Assembly: GCA_947086625.1 (NCBI GenBank)
Contig: CAMTZV010000157.1
Coordinates: 1-5,236, forward strand
Direction: 5' to 3'
Length of the DNA stretch: 5,236 nucleotides
DNA from: an uncultured bacterium
GTDB lineage: Bacteria > Bacillota > Clostridia > Lachnospirales > Lachnospiraceae
A program made the position numbers and the translations under genes. Position 1 is the stretch's first letter. The number at the start of each line of letters is the position of its first letter. Positions 1 to 5,236 of the stretch are shown here, one piece after another. Under the pieces are notes generated by a model. That model did no database searches and was not told the DNA's origin. It was given only the letters and a program-made list of their open reading frames with translations.

Positions 1-923
1 AGTATTTCAGACGGGCAAGGGTTCGGTTTATCCGTTACGAAGGGACGGAGGCGAGAGTCGGGGTGCGGATGAATGTGATAAAGGACGAAATCTTTGAGGG
101 GAAGATTTTGGACATGATCGAACAGTCCATCGAATTTGTGGGAGGCCAGATCAAGGAGCACACTTACCTTGGGGCGGATGGAAGGTTTGTCACGGAACCG
201 GAATATCCCGAATTTGCATGGAAGGAGATTATTGTGAATGCGATCGCGCACAGGGATTACAGCATAAAGGGCACGGATATCCAGATAAAAATGTTCGACG
301 ATCACATGACAGTGGAAAGTCCGGGAACGCTGCCGGGCACGGTAAAGCTTGGCAATATGAGGCAGGTTCATTTTTCACGAAATCCCAAGATTGCAGAGAT
401 GCTGCAACGGTATGCGTATGTAAAGGAATTCGGGGAGGGCGTGGATCGCCTGTATGAGGAGATGGAGTCGGTCGGCTTGCCGGAGCCGGAGTTTCGGGCA
501 GAATCGTTCATGTTTTACGCGACGATAAAAAACAGATTGAGCATGGCTGATTTTGTGGAAAGCATCCAGAATAACAGCACTCAGCAAAACAGCACCCAAG
601 ATAACAGCACCCAAGATAACAGCACCCAAGATAATAGCACCCAAGAAGAAAACACCCAAGATAACAGCACCCAAGATAACAGTAGTCAGGACAACGACCG
701 GAAAAAGGCGCGTAGAAAAGAAAAAGACCAGATGGAGAAAAAAATTCTCGCATATTGCGCCGAACCGAGAAAGAAATCCGATATTGCGCGGTATTGCGGA
801 TATCGAAATGTAAAAAGCTTTGCCCAAAATTATTTAAAGCCGCTGATCGAGGCAGGTTTGATCGAGATGACAGTTCCCGATAAGCCGACCAGCCGGAACC
901 AGCGGTATGTGAGTCGGAAATGA
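1..923 (+). CDS. Putative DNA-binding/ATP-binding regulator, RecG-like C-terminal type (5'-partial)
   Basis: The reading frame is open to the left edge (first complete codon at base 3) and stops at TGA 921-923. A GTG at 63 could be taken as the start, but the 20 codons before it (including ARVRFIRYEGTE) match the conserved part of this family just before MNVIKDEIFEG, so the gene begins outside the window. Bases about 200-500 encode a GHKL-type ATP-binding region, the family often labelled 'RecG C-terminal' or HATPase_c_4. It shows the N-box-like EIIVNAIAHRDYS (bases 225-263), VESPGTLPG (315-341), HFSRNP and the glycine loop EFGEGVDR. A tandem NSTQD linker (573-692) and a basic stretch RKKARRKEK follow. 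A winged-helix-like C-terminus (about 732-920) contains KSDIARYCGYRNVKSF. Full-length relatives carry an N-terminal AlbA_2 (Schlafen-type) nucleic-acid-binding domain, which would lie upstream. The role is inferred to be transcriptional control or stress/defence-related; the target is unknown. Family call is confident, function is not. Confidence 0.85.
   Translation, partial: YFRRARVRFIRYEGTEARVGVRMNVIKDEIFEGKILDMIEQSIEFVGGQIKEHTYLGADGRFVTEPEYPEFAWKEIIVNAIAHRDYSIKGTDIQIKMFDDHMTVESPGTLPGTVKLGNMRQVHFSRNPKIAEMLQRYAYVKEFGEGVDRLYEEMESVGLPEPEFRAESFMFYATIKNRLSMADFVESIQNNSTQQNSTQDNSTQDNSTQDNSTQEENTQDNSTQDNSSQDNDRKKARRKEKDQMEKKILAYCAEPRKKSDIARYCGYRNVKSFAQNYLKPLIEAGLIEMTVPDKPTSRNQRYVSRK
573..692 (+). 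repeat. Tandem 15-bp repeat encoding eight NSTQD pentapeptides
   Basis: Eight consecutive in-frame 15-bp units encode NSTQQ, NSTQD three times, NSTQE, ENTQD, NSTQD and NSSQD. The core DNA unit is AACAGCACCCAAGAT, with units 2-4 and 7 nearly identical. The array sits between the ATP-binding domain and the winged helix of the partial regulator and would form a polar, flexible linker. Because the unit is a multiple of three, copy-number change would alter linker length without breaking the frame. Outer units carry more substitutions than central ones, which fits expansion by slippage or recombination. Confidence 0.95.
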
Positions 924-942
924 TGCGCGCATATCTCGCGCA
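924..942. terminator. Small hairpin between convergent genes, possible weak terminator
   Basis: A perfect 6-bp stem TGCGCG/CGCGCA with a 7-nt loop begins directly after the TGA of the left-hand gene. It lies in the 55-bp spacer between two convergent genes, where a shared terminator would be expected. No T-run follows on the plus strand. On the minus strand only TCATTT follows. It may therefore be a weak or factor-assisted terminator, or just an mRNA 3'-end hairpin. Confidence 0.3.
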
Positions 943-978
943 GGAACCGTGCGGGGCGGGGGAAAAGGCGGCAGCCCC

Positions 979-1827
979 CTAAAACGCCTCCCGGTACTCG
1001 CTGGGCGTCATGTTCACGTACTGCTTGAAGCAGCGGCTGTAGGTGAGCGTGTTTTTGAAGCCGACCTCGAGTGCGACCGCATGGATCGGGAGCTTGGAAT
1101 AAGTTAAATATTCCTTTGATTTATTGACGCGGTACTCGGTCAGGTACTGGTGCAGCGTCTGGCCCATGTGTTCCTTAAAAATTTTACAGAAATAGTATTT
1201 GGAGAAGCTCACCTCGGCGCAGATGCTGTCGATCGTGAGCTCTTCTTTGTAGTGGTCGTCGATGTAGCGCAGCACGGTGTTTACGACCGTCTGCTGGGCC
1301 GGGGTGATCATGCGGGCCTCGTTGATCTCCCATGTGACCTGGATGAGCTCGTGGATGATCTGATGGAGCAAAAAGCACGCCTCCATCTGGACGTAGATGC
1401 TCTGTGAGTAGTGGATGCGGCAGAGGTCGGTAAAATAGCCGGAAATGCCGTGCAGCGGCGTGACCGGGATGATGCCCTGCGTGTCCCTTATCATGTTGTA
1501 GTAGAGCTTCGCGTGCGTTCCGGTGAAAACGACGTAAAAATAGAGCCAGTCCGGGGTCGCCTTGGAGAAGGAGAGCTTCGTGTTGCAGTTCGAGATGACA
1601 ATATTTTCCTTATTTATATAGCGCATGTCCTTAAACTTTGTGTACTGTGCGACGCCGCGCATGACGTAGAAGATGACAAAATTTGCGTAGCTGGTCTCGA
1701 TTGTCACATGGCGGTCGTTGGAAAAGGAGCACTGTACGAGCTGGAACGGGAGTGAGACCGACTTGTCGTGCAGTGGATTTGTTTTGAAAACGTGTTTTTT
1801 CGGAAGGTCCTTTTGTGGTTTTTTCAT
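979..1827 (-). CDS. AraC-family transcriptional regulator
   Basis: A 282-aa protein read on the minus strand, stop TAG at 981-979. The ATG at 1827 is chosen because AGGA lies 9 nt upstream and the protein then has the usual AraC-family length. The frame stays open for 55 more codons, but those cover the AT-rich promoter region. Residues about 20-150 form the N-terminal sensing/dimerisation part (cupin-like by family; includes NFVIFYVMRGVAQYTKF and LYFYVVFTG). The C-terminus carries the two helix-turn-helix units of the AraC DNA-binding domain: HTH1 about 196-218 (LTIDSICAEVSFSKYYFCKIF) and HTH2 about 246-268 (PIHAVALEVGFKNTLTYSRCF), ending in TPSEYRE. The usual Gly before the final TP motif (GxTPxxYR) is replaced by Asn (VNMTPSEYR). 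The gene is divergent from the sugar-transporter operon, so it probably senses the imported sugar or a derivative and activates that operon. The ligand is unknown. Confidence 0.93.
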   Translation of the reverse strand: MKKPQKDLPKKHVFKTNPLHDKSVSLPFQLVQCSFSNDRHVTIETSYANFVIFYVMRGVAQYTKFKDMRYINKENIVISNCNTKLSFSKATPDWLYFYVVFTGTHAKLYYNMIRDTQGIIPVTPLHGISGYFTDLCRIHYSQSIYVQMEACFLLHQIIHELIQVTWEINEARMITPAQQTVVNTVLRYIDDHYKEELTIDSICAEVSFSKYYFCKIFKEHMGQTLHQYLTEYRVNKSKEYLTYSKLPIHAVALEVGFKNTLTYSRCFKQYVNMTPSEYREAF

Positions 1828-1836
1828 AATGGTTTT

Positions 1837-1840
1837 TCCT
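1837..1840 (-). promoter_or_regulatory. Ribosome binding site of the AraC-type gene
   Basis: AGGA on the minus strand, 9 nt before the ATG at 1827. It supports this start over the longer open frame reaching 1992. Confidence 0.6.
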
Positions 1841-1864
1841 GGCAAATTTGGTATGATTTGTATT

Positions 1865-1918
1865 TTTTTACAAAAACAAGGTGAATTTATATGTAATATA
1901 GCATAGTTTTTACAAAAA
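1865..1918. repeat. Pair of TTTTTACAAAAA quasi-palindromes, 42 bp apart
   Basis: The 12-mer TTTTTACAAAAA occurs at 1865-1876 and 1907-1918, an offset of 42 bp (four helical turns). One copy lies in the spacer of the candidate araC-type promoter; the other lies in its leader. Each is nearly self-complementary. The region is strongly AT-rich, so chance is possible. Confidence 0.4.
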
Positions 1919-1923
1919 AGCAA
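1895..1923 (-). promoter_or_regulatory. Candidate promoter of the AraC-type gene (extended -10)
   Basis: On the minus strand TTGCTT (1923-1918) is followed after 17 bp by TATATT (1900-1895). A TG at 1903-1902 makes an extended -10 (TGCTATATT). Transcription would begin near 1888 and leave a leader of about 60 nt before the ATG at 1827. The -35 lies next to the nearer of the two ATTTGATA repeats, so a regulator bound there could also affect this promoter. Confidence 0.5.
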
Positions 1924-1960
1924 TATTTGATACCAAAAACACAAGATTTGATATTGAAAA
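1921..1960. promoter_or_regulatory. Putative AraC-type operator: two 19-bp direct repeats, 21-bp period
   Basis: Bases 1921-1939 and 1942-1960 match at 15 of 19 positions, sharing CAA, ATTTGATA (1925-1932 and 1946-1953) and AAAA. The offset is exactly 21 bp, two helical turns. AraC-family proteins typically bind pairs of directly repeated half-sites of about 17 bp with this spacing, and an AraC-type gene lies alongside. The site sits between the divergent promoters. Binding by the neighbouring regulator is inferred. Confidence 0.5.
1927..1955 (+). promoter_or_regulatory. Candidate promoter of the transporter operon
   Basis: TTGATA (1927-1932, 5 of 6 to TTGACA) and GATATT (1950-1955, 4 of 6 to TATAAT) are 17 bp apart. 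An alternative pair is TTGATA at 1948-1953 with the poor -10 TACGGT at 1972-1977 (18-bp spacer). No strong -10 is present, as would suit an activator-dependent promoter. The exact choice is uncertain because both -35-like boxes lie inside the direct repeats. Confidence 0.28.
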
Positions 1961-2004
1961 AGGGGATATTTTACGGTTAAGTAGAGGTACAAGACAAACG
2001 CAAG

Positions 2005-2011
2005 AAAGGAG
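2005..2011 (+). promoter_or_regulatory. Ribosome binding site of the ATPase gene
   Basis: GAAAGGAG-type sequence (AAAGGAG, 2005-2011) lies 10 nt before the GTG at 2022. It supports this non-ATG start; the nearby ATG at 2026 is out of frame. Confidence 0.65.
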
Positions 2012-2021
2012 TAAGGTTAAG

Positions 2022-3536
2022 GTGAATGAACAAAATTACATTCTTGAGCTGAAGGATGTGGTCAAAACCTTCGGCGGCGTAACGGCCTTAAACGGCGTTT
2101 CGTTCCAGCTGAAAAAAGGTGAGATCCACGCGCTCATGGGTGAAAACGGCGCGGGCAAGTCGACCTTTATCAAGGTTATTACCGGTGTTCATCAGCCGGA
2201 CAGCGGGATCATGCTCTTAGAGGGACAGCAGATCGCTCCGAAAAGCACGATCGATTCCGCTAAAATGGGAATCGCTGCGATCTACCAGCACGTTACCGCA
2301 TTCCCGGATCTGTCTGTGACGGAAAATATCTTTATGGGGCAGGAGATCAAAAACAAGCTGGGGATGTACGACTGGCGGCAGATGCACAAGCGCGCAAAGG
2401 AGCTGATCGAGCCTTTAAGTAAGGAGATCGACGTGACAAAGCCGATGGGTTCCTTAAGCGTGGCGGCGCAGCAGCTCGTGGAGATTGCAAAGGCATTATC
2501 CCGCGACGCGCGTATCCTTATCATGGATGAGCCGACGGCGTCGCTCTCGACGAACGAGTGCGAGGAGCTCTACGCGATCGCGGAGCGCCTGCGCAACGAG
2601 GGCGTTTCCATCATCCTCATCTCACACAGGTTTGAGGATATGTATCGTCTGGCGACGCGGGTTACGGTATTCCGCGACGCGCAGTACATAGGCTGCTGGG
2701 ATGTGGATAAGATTTCCAATCAGAAGCTGATCGGTGCGATGGTAGGACGTGAGCTGGATCAGATGTATCCGGAAAAGACCGCGAAGATCGGCGATACCGT
2801 ATTAAAGGTGGAGCATATTTCCAAGGAGGGATACTTTAAGGATATCTCCTTTGAGGTAAAGAAGGGTGAGATCCTGGCGCTGACCGGACTTGTGGGCGCA
2901 GGGCGCACCGAGGTCTGCCAGACCATTTTCGGTATCATGAACCCCGACAGCGGCTCGATTTCGCTGGAGGGTAAGCAGGTTCAGGTAAAGACTCCGGTGG
3001 ACGCGTTTAAGCAGGGGATCGGCCTGCTGCCTGAGAACCGGCAGACGCAGGGGCTTGTCAATGAGCTTCCGATTTATCAGAACGTATCCTCGGCGGACAT
3101 GAAGCACTTCGCGAAGGCTTACATGATCGATGAGAAGGCGGAAATCCAGAACGCGATCGATCTCTGCCAGCGCATTTCCTTAAAAGCAAAGGACATCAGC
3201 GCACCGCCGTCCTCGCTCTCCGGCGGTAATCAGCAGAAGGTCGTGTTTGCGAAGCTGCTCAGCATGCCGCTTAAGGTGTTGATTTTAGATGAGCCGACCA
3301 AGGGTATCGACGTCGGCGCGAAGTATTCGATCTATGAGATTATGAACGAGCTGGCATCAAACGGCTATGCGATCATCATGGTTTCCTCCGAGATGCCGGA
3401 GGTGCTTGGCATGGCGGACCGGATCGTTGTCATGAAGTCCGGCCATGTGACCGGCGAGTTTGAGAGAGGCGAGGTATCGCAGGAGATGATTATGGCAGCA
3501 TCGCTCGGCGAGCACAGAAAGGAGGCCACCGCATGA
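2022..3536 (+). CDS. Sugar ABC importer ATP-binding protein, double NBD (RbsA/MglA/XylG-like)
   Basis: A 504-aa cytoplasmic ATPase, the usual length for the CUT2 sugar-importer family, with two fused nucleotide-binding domains. NBD1: Walker A GENGAGKST (40-48), Q-loop at Q89, signature LSVAAQQLVEIAKAL (145-159), Walker B ILIMDEPTASLS (165-176) and H-loop SHR (201-203). NBD2: degenerate Walker A GLVGAGRTE (289-297, Lys replaced by Arg), Q-loop position occupied by Glu in LLPENR, canonical signature LSGGNQQK (399-406), Walker B VLILDEPTKGID (419-430), and SSE where the H-loop His would be. The degenerate NBD2 is normal for this family. It powers uptake through the two downstream permeases. Start is GTG. 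The stop overlaps the next ATG by 4 bp (ATGA). The substrate is not determined by the ATPase; ribose, rhamnose, AI-2, xylose or galactose-type ligands are all possible. Confidence 0.95.
   Translation: MNEQNYILELKDVVKTFGGVTALNGVSFQLKKGEIHALMGENGAGKSTFIKVITGVHQPDSGIMLLEGQQIAPKSTIDSAKMGIAAIYQHVTAFPDLSVTENIFMGQEIKNKLGMYDWRQMHKRAKELIEPLSKEIDVTKPMGSLSVAAQQLVEIAKALSRDARILIMDEPTASLSTNECEELYAIAERLRNEGVSIILISHRFEDMYRLATRVTVFRDAQYIGCWDVDKISNQKLIGAMVGRELDQMYPEKTAKIGDTVLKVEHISKEGYFKDISFEVKKGEILALTGLVGAGRTEVCQTIFGIMNPDSGSISLEGKQVQVKTPVDAFKQGIGLLPENRQTQGLVNELPIYQNVSSADMKHFAKAYMIDEKAEIQNAIDLCQRISLKAKDISAPPSSLSGGNQQKVVFAKLLSMPLKVLILDEPTKGIDVGAKYSIYEIMNELASNGYAIIMVSSEMPEVLGMADRIVVMKSGHVTGEFERGEVSQEMIMAASLGEHRKEATA
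3518..3525 (+). promoter_or_regulatory. Ribosome binding site of the first permease, inside the ATPase gene
   Basis: AAAGGAGG, a near-perfect Shine-Dalgarno sequence, lies 7 nt before the ATG at 3533 within the last codons of the ATPase gene. It fixes the permease start and indicates coupled translation. Confidence 0.85.
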
Positions 3537-4513
3537 AAAAAATAATGGGATATCGGAACATTGGCCTTATATTCGGTCTGATCGGGCTTTTGGTGCTGGC
3601 GGCAATTATCACGCCGTCCATGTTCTCCTTCTCGGCGCTCATTTCCATGCTGCGAAACAATGCGGTTTACGTATTTCTTGCCATTGGTATGATGATCGTG
3701 CTCGTGACAGGCGGCATTGACCTGTCGGTTGGATCGATCCTGGCGCTCTCGGGCGTTGTCTGTACGTCCCTGATGAGCACGCACATGGACATTCCCGCGA
3801 TCGTATGGGTTTTGCTCAGTATCGTGATCGGCATGATCTGCGGCGCATTCAACGGCTTTGTTGTCGGCTACTTAAAGGTCGTCCCGATGATTGCGACGCT
3901 TGGCACGATGTACATATACAGAGGCTTTGCATTCCTGCTCTCGGGCGGACAGTGGTGGTTCCCTCACCAGATCTCTGAGGCGTATCAGGCATGGGCAGGC
4001 CAGACGATCATCGGCGTTCCCGCGATCCTGTGGATCTCGGCGGTTGTGTTTATCGGCGCGGCGTGGTTCATGGGCTACCGCACGAGCGGCCGCAGAATCT
4101 ACGCGATCGGAACAAATGTGGAGTCTGCGCAGGTTGCAGGTATCAAGGAGGCGCGGGTGCGTTTTCTGGCATTCGTTATCTGCGGCGCACTGGCGGGGCT
4201 CTCAGGCATGCTCTACACGGCAAACTATGCAAGCTGTACCTACAGTATCGGCGACGGCTACGAGCTTCAGGCGATCGCGATCTGCATCCTCGGCGGCGTG
4301 AGTATCACGGGCGGACGCGGAACGGTCGACGGCGTTTTGATCGGCTGGCTTATGATGAGCATTATCACGCAGTTTATCAGTCTGCTTCCCGGCTTGTCCG
4401 TATGGCAGAAGGCATTGCAGGGTGCGATCATCATCGTTGCCGTATTCATCAATATTGCAATGACGCGTTCTTCTGAGAAGCGTTTCCTGAAAGAAAGGGG
4501 GGCACTGCTCTGA
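3533..4513 (+). CDS. Sugar ABC transporter permease 1 (RbsC/LsrC-like, CUT2)
   Basis: A 326-aa integral membrane protein of the bacterial inner-membrane sugar permease family (BPD_transp_2). About 8-10 hydrophobic segments can be seen, for example residues 10-27, 45-60, 88-112, 160-181, 207-226, 267-284 and 296-310. Family landmarks are the canonical VTGGIDLSVGS (58-68), GAFNGFVVGYLKVVPMIATLGTM (split across 104-126), the cytoplasmic loop IYAIGTNVESAQVAGI (189-204), which contacts the ATPase in this family, and ILGGVSITGGRGTVDG (252-267). It forms the channel with the second permease. The start is set by the strong ribosome binding site and the ATGA overlap with the ATPase. The LSGGQWW stretch (136-142) resembles the TGGKW region of LsrC as I recall it, a weak hint of an AI-2/rhamnose-like subgroup. 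Confidence 0.95.
   Translation: MKKIMGYRNIGLIFGLIGLLVLAAIITPSMFSFSALISMLRNNAVYVFLAIGMMIVLVTGGIDLSVGSILALSGVVCTSLMSTHMDIPAIVWVLLSIVIGMICGAFNGFVVGYLKVVPMIATLGTMYIYRGFAFLLSGGQWWFPHQISEAYQAWAGQTIIGVPAILWISAVVFIGAAWFMGYRTSGRRIYAIGTNVESAQVAGIKEARVRFLAFVICGALAGLSGMLYTANYASCTYSIGDGYELQAIAICILGGVSITGGRGTVDGVLIGWLMMSIITQFISLLPGLSVWQKALQGAIIIVAVFINIAMTRSSEKRFLKERGALL
4494..4502 (+). promoter_or_regulatory. Ribosome binding site of the second permease
   Basis: AAAGGGGGG lies 10 nt before the ATG at 4513, inside the end of permease 1. It differs from AGGAGG by one base. Together with the TGATG overlap it supports the start and suggests coupled translation. Confidence 0.6.
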
Positions 4514-5236
4514 TGGCTGGCGAAAACAAAGGCACAGTCAGGGATCTGACTGTAAAAGAAGGCTTTAATCTGAAAAAATTTCTCGTAAAATGGGAAATGA
4601 TGCTCGTATACCTGTTGATTTTAATCAACGTGATCCTCGCGATCGCAAGGCCCGAGCTCTACTTTAACATCGGCACGATCCAATCCATCATTCAGTCGGG
4701 ACTTGACCTCTCTCCGATGGTCATGGGCATGGTATTTGTCCTGATGCTCGGCGACATCGACGTGTCGATCGCGTCGGAGATGGTGCTTGCCGGAATGGTG
4801 ACCGGTCTCCTCTGCGATCAGGGGATGCCCGCGGTCGTGGCGGTTTTAGCGGGAATCGTTGCCGGGGCAGTGTGCGGCGCGTTCAACGGCGTTTTGGTCG
4901 GCTATGTCAAGATGCCCGCGGTTATCGTGACGATCTCGACGTCCATGCTCTTCCGCGGTATCGTGGAGATCGTGCTGGACGTAAACTCGCTGAAGAACTT
5001 CCCGGCGTTTTACAACGCGATCGGCTGGCGCAACTGGGGGATTTTCCCGATCTGCCTCGTGCTGTATCTGATTATAACCGTTGTATTTTTCTTTATCCTG
5101 CACCGTTCCACGTTCGGACGGCAGCTTTATATCGTCGGCAACAACGCGACGACGGCTACCTACTCCGGCATCCGTGTAGAGCGGGTAAAGCTCATCGTGT
5201 TTATCATCATGGGCGTGATGGCGGGAATCGGCTCCA
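4513..5236 (+). CDS. Sugar ABC transporter permease 2 (LsrC/LsrD/RhaQ-like), 3'-partial
   Basis: The ATG overlaps the TGA of permease 1 by one base (TGATG). The frame runs to the right edge, giving 241 residues; about 80-100 more would be expected from family length. It is a membrane permease of the same family as permease 1 but clearly different in sequence, with a longer charged N-terminus (about 27 residues before the first hydrophobic segment, 29-45). Landmarks are LGDIDVSIAS (79-88), CGAFNGVLVGYVKMPAVIV (121-139), STSMLFRGI (142-150), FGRQLYIVGNNATTATYSGI (201-220) as the ATPase-contacting loop, and hydrophobic segments near 66-79, 105-122, 178-196 and 225-241. The signature is GDIDVSIAS instead of GGIDLSVGS, closer to the NIDVSVGS form of LsrC-type permeases. 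It probably pairs with permease 1 as a heterodimer. A substrate-binding protein gene may follow outside the window. Confidence 0.93.
   Translation, partial: MAGENKGTVRDLTVKEGFNLKKFLVKWEMMLVYLLILINVILAIARPELYFNIGTIQSIIQSGLDLSPMVMGMVFVLMLGDIDVSIASEMVLAGMVTGLLCDQGMPAVVAVLAGIVAGAVCGAFNGVLVGYVKMPAVIVTISTSMLFRGIVEIVLDVNSLKNFPAFYNAIGWRNWGIFPICLVLYLIITVVFFFILHRSTFGRQLYIVGNNATTATYSGIRVERVKLIVFIIMGVMAGIGS

Noticed and set aside
375..827. Open frames opposite the pentapeptide repeat (LGAVILGAV-type peptides, minus strand) and a third-frame plus ORF (APKITAPKI)
   Set aside because: They are by-products of a 15-bp repeat that is free of stops in several frames; the real gene has clear family motifs across the same bases.
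953..979. G-rich/C-rich inverted stretch (GGGGC with GCCCC, or GGGGG with CCCCC) as a terminator
   Set aside because: The stem is only 5 bp with a 12-16-nt loop, no T-run follows on either strand, and it overlaps the stop of the AraC-type gene.
1785..1798. cre-like catabolite-repression site TGAAAACGTGTTTT near the 5' end of the AraC-type gene
   Set aside because: Only the left half matches the TGWAANCGNTNWCA consensus; the right half has three mismatches including the final CA.
1828..1992. 55-codon in-frame extension upstream of the AraC-type gene, giving a 337-aa version
   Set aside because: The extension reads through the AT-rich promoter/operator DNA, is dominated by F/Y/L/I/Q codons of A/T bases, and has no ribosome binding site. 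The ATG at 1827 has AGGA at good spacing and gives normal family length.
240..4646. The palindrome GCGATCGC occurs at 240, 2574, 4271 and 4639, more than expected by chance
   Set aside because: All four copies encode Ala-Ile-Ala in frame with preferred codons GCG and ATC, so codon choice explains them without a special DNA signal.
1..5236. Search for tRNA, rRNA, CRISPR arrays, insertion sequences or riboswitches
   Set aside because: No spaced identical repeats of CRISPR type, no transposase, no terminal inverted repeats and no recognisable structured RNA were seen. The only sizeable gap (1828-2021) is accounted for as a control region.

Overview
The window looks like chromosomal DNA of a Gram-positive Clostridia-type bacterium, probably Lachnospiraceae. 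This is inferred from strong AAAGGAGG-type ribosome binding sites, moderately GC-rich genes separated by a very AT-rich intergenic region, and the gene families present. The species cannot be read from the sequence.

Layout: (1) Bases 1-923, plus strand, hold the 3' part of a gene for a putative DNA-binding, ATP-binding regulator of the RecG-like/Schlafen-AlbA_2 type. The frame is open to the left edge, so the N-terminus lies outside the window. A GHKL-like ATP-binding domain is followed by a tandem pentapeptide linker (NSTQD, 8 units) and a C-terminal winged helix. (2) Bases 924-978 are a short convergent spacer with one small GC-rich hairpin. (3) Bases 979-1827, minus strand, encode an AraC-family regulator of 282 aa. 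(4) Bases 1828-2021 are a 194-bp AT-rich divergent control region. It holds an extended -10 promoter for the araC-type gene, a pair of 19-bp direct repeats spaced exactly 21 bp (AraC-operator-like geometry), and a second repeat pair spaced 42 bp. (5) Bases 2022-5236, plus strand, hold an ABC sugar importer operon of the CUT2 (ribose/xylose/AI-2/rhamnose-like) class. It comprises a double-NBD ATPase, a first permease and a second, different permease cut off by the right edge. The genes overlap by 4 bp and 1 bp, so translational coupling is likely.

How it fits together: the AraC-type protein is probably the local, ligand-responsive regulator of the divergent importer, binding the 21-bp-phased repeats. 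Two distinct permeases suggest a heterodimeric channel, as in the Lsr (AI-2), rhamnose and galactofuranose systems. The substrate cannot be fixed because the substrate-binding protein and any catabolic genes are not in the window. The left-hand regulator is convergent with this cluster and is probably unrelated to it.

Nothing here amounts to a clearly new system. The points most worth a second look are the phased operator repeats, the in-frame pentapeptide repeat array, and the altered signature motif of the second permease.
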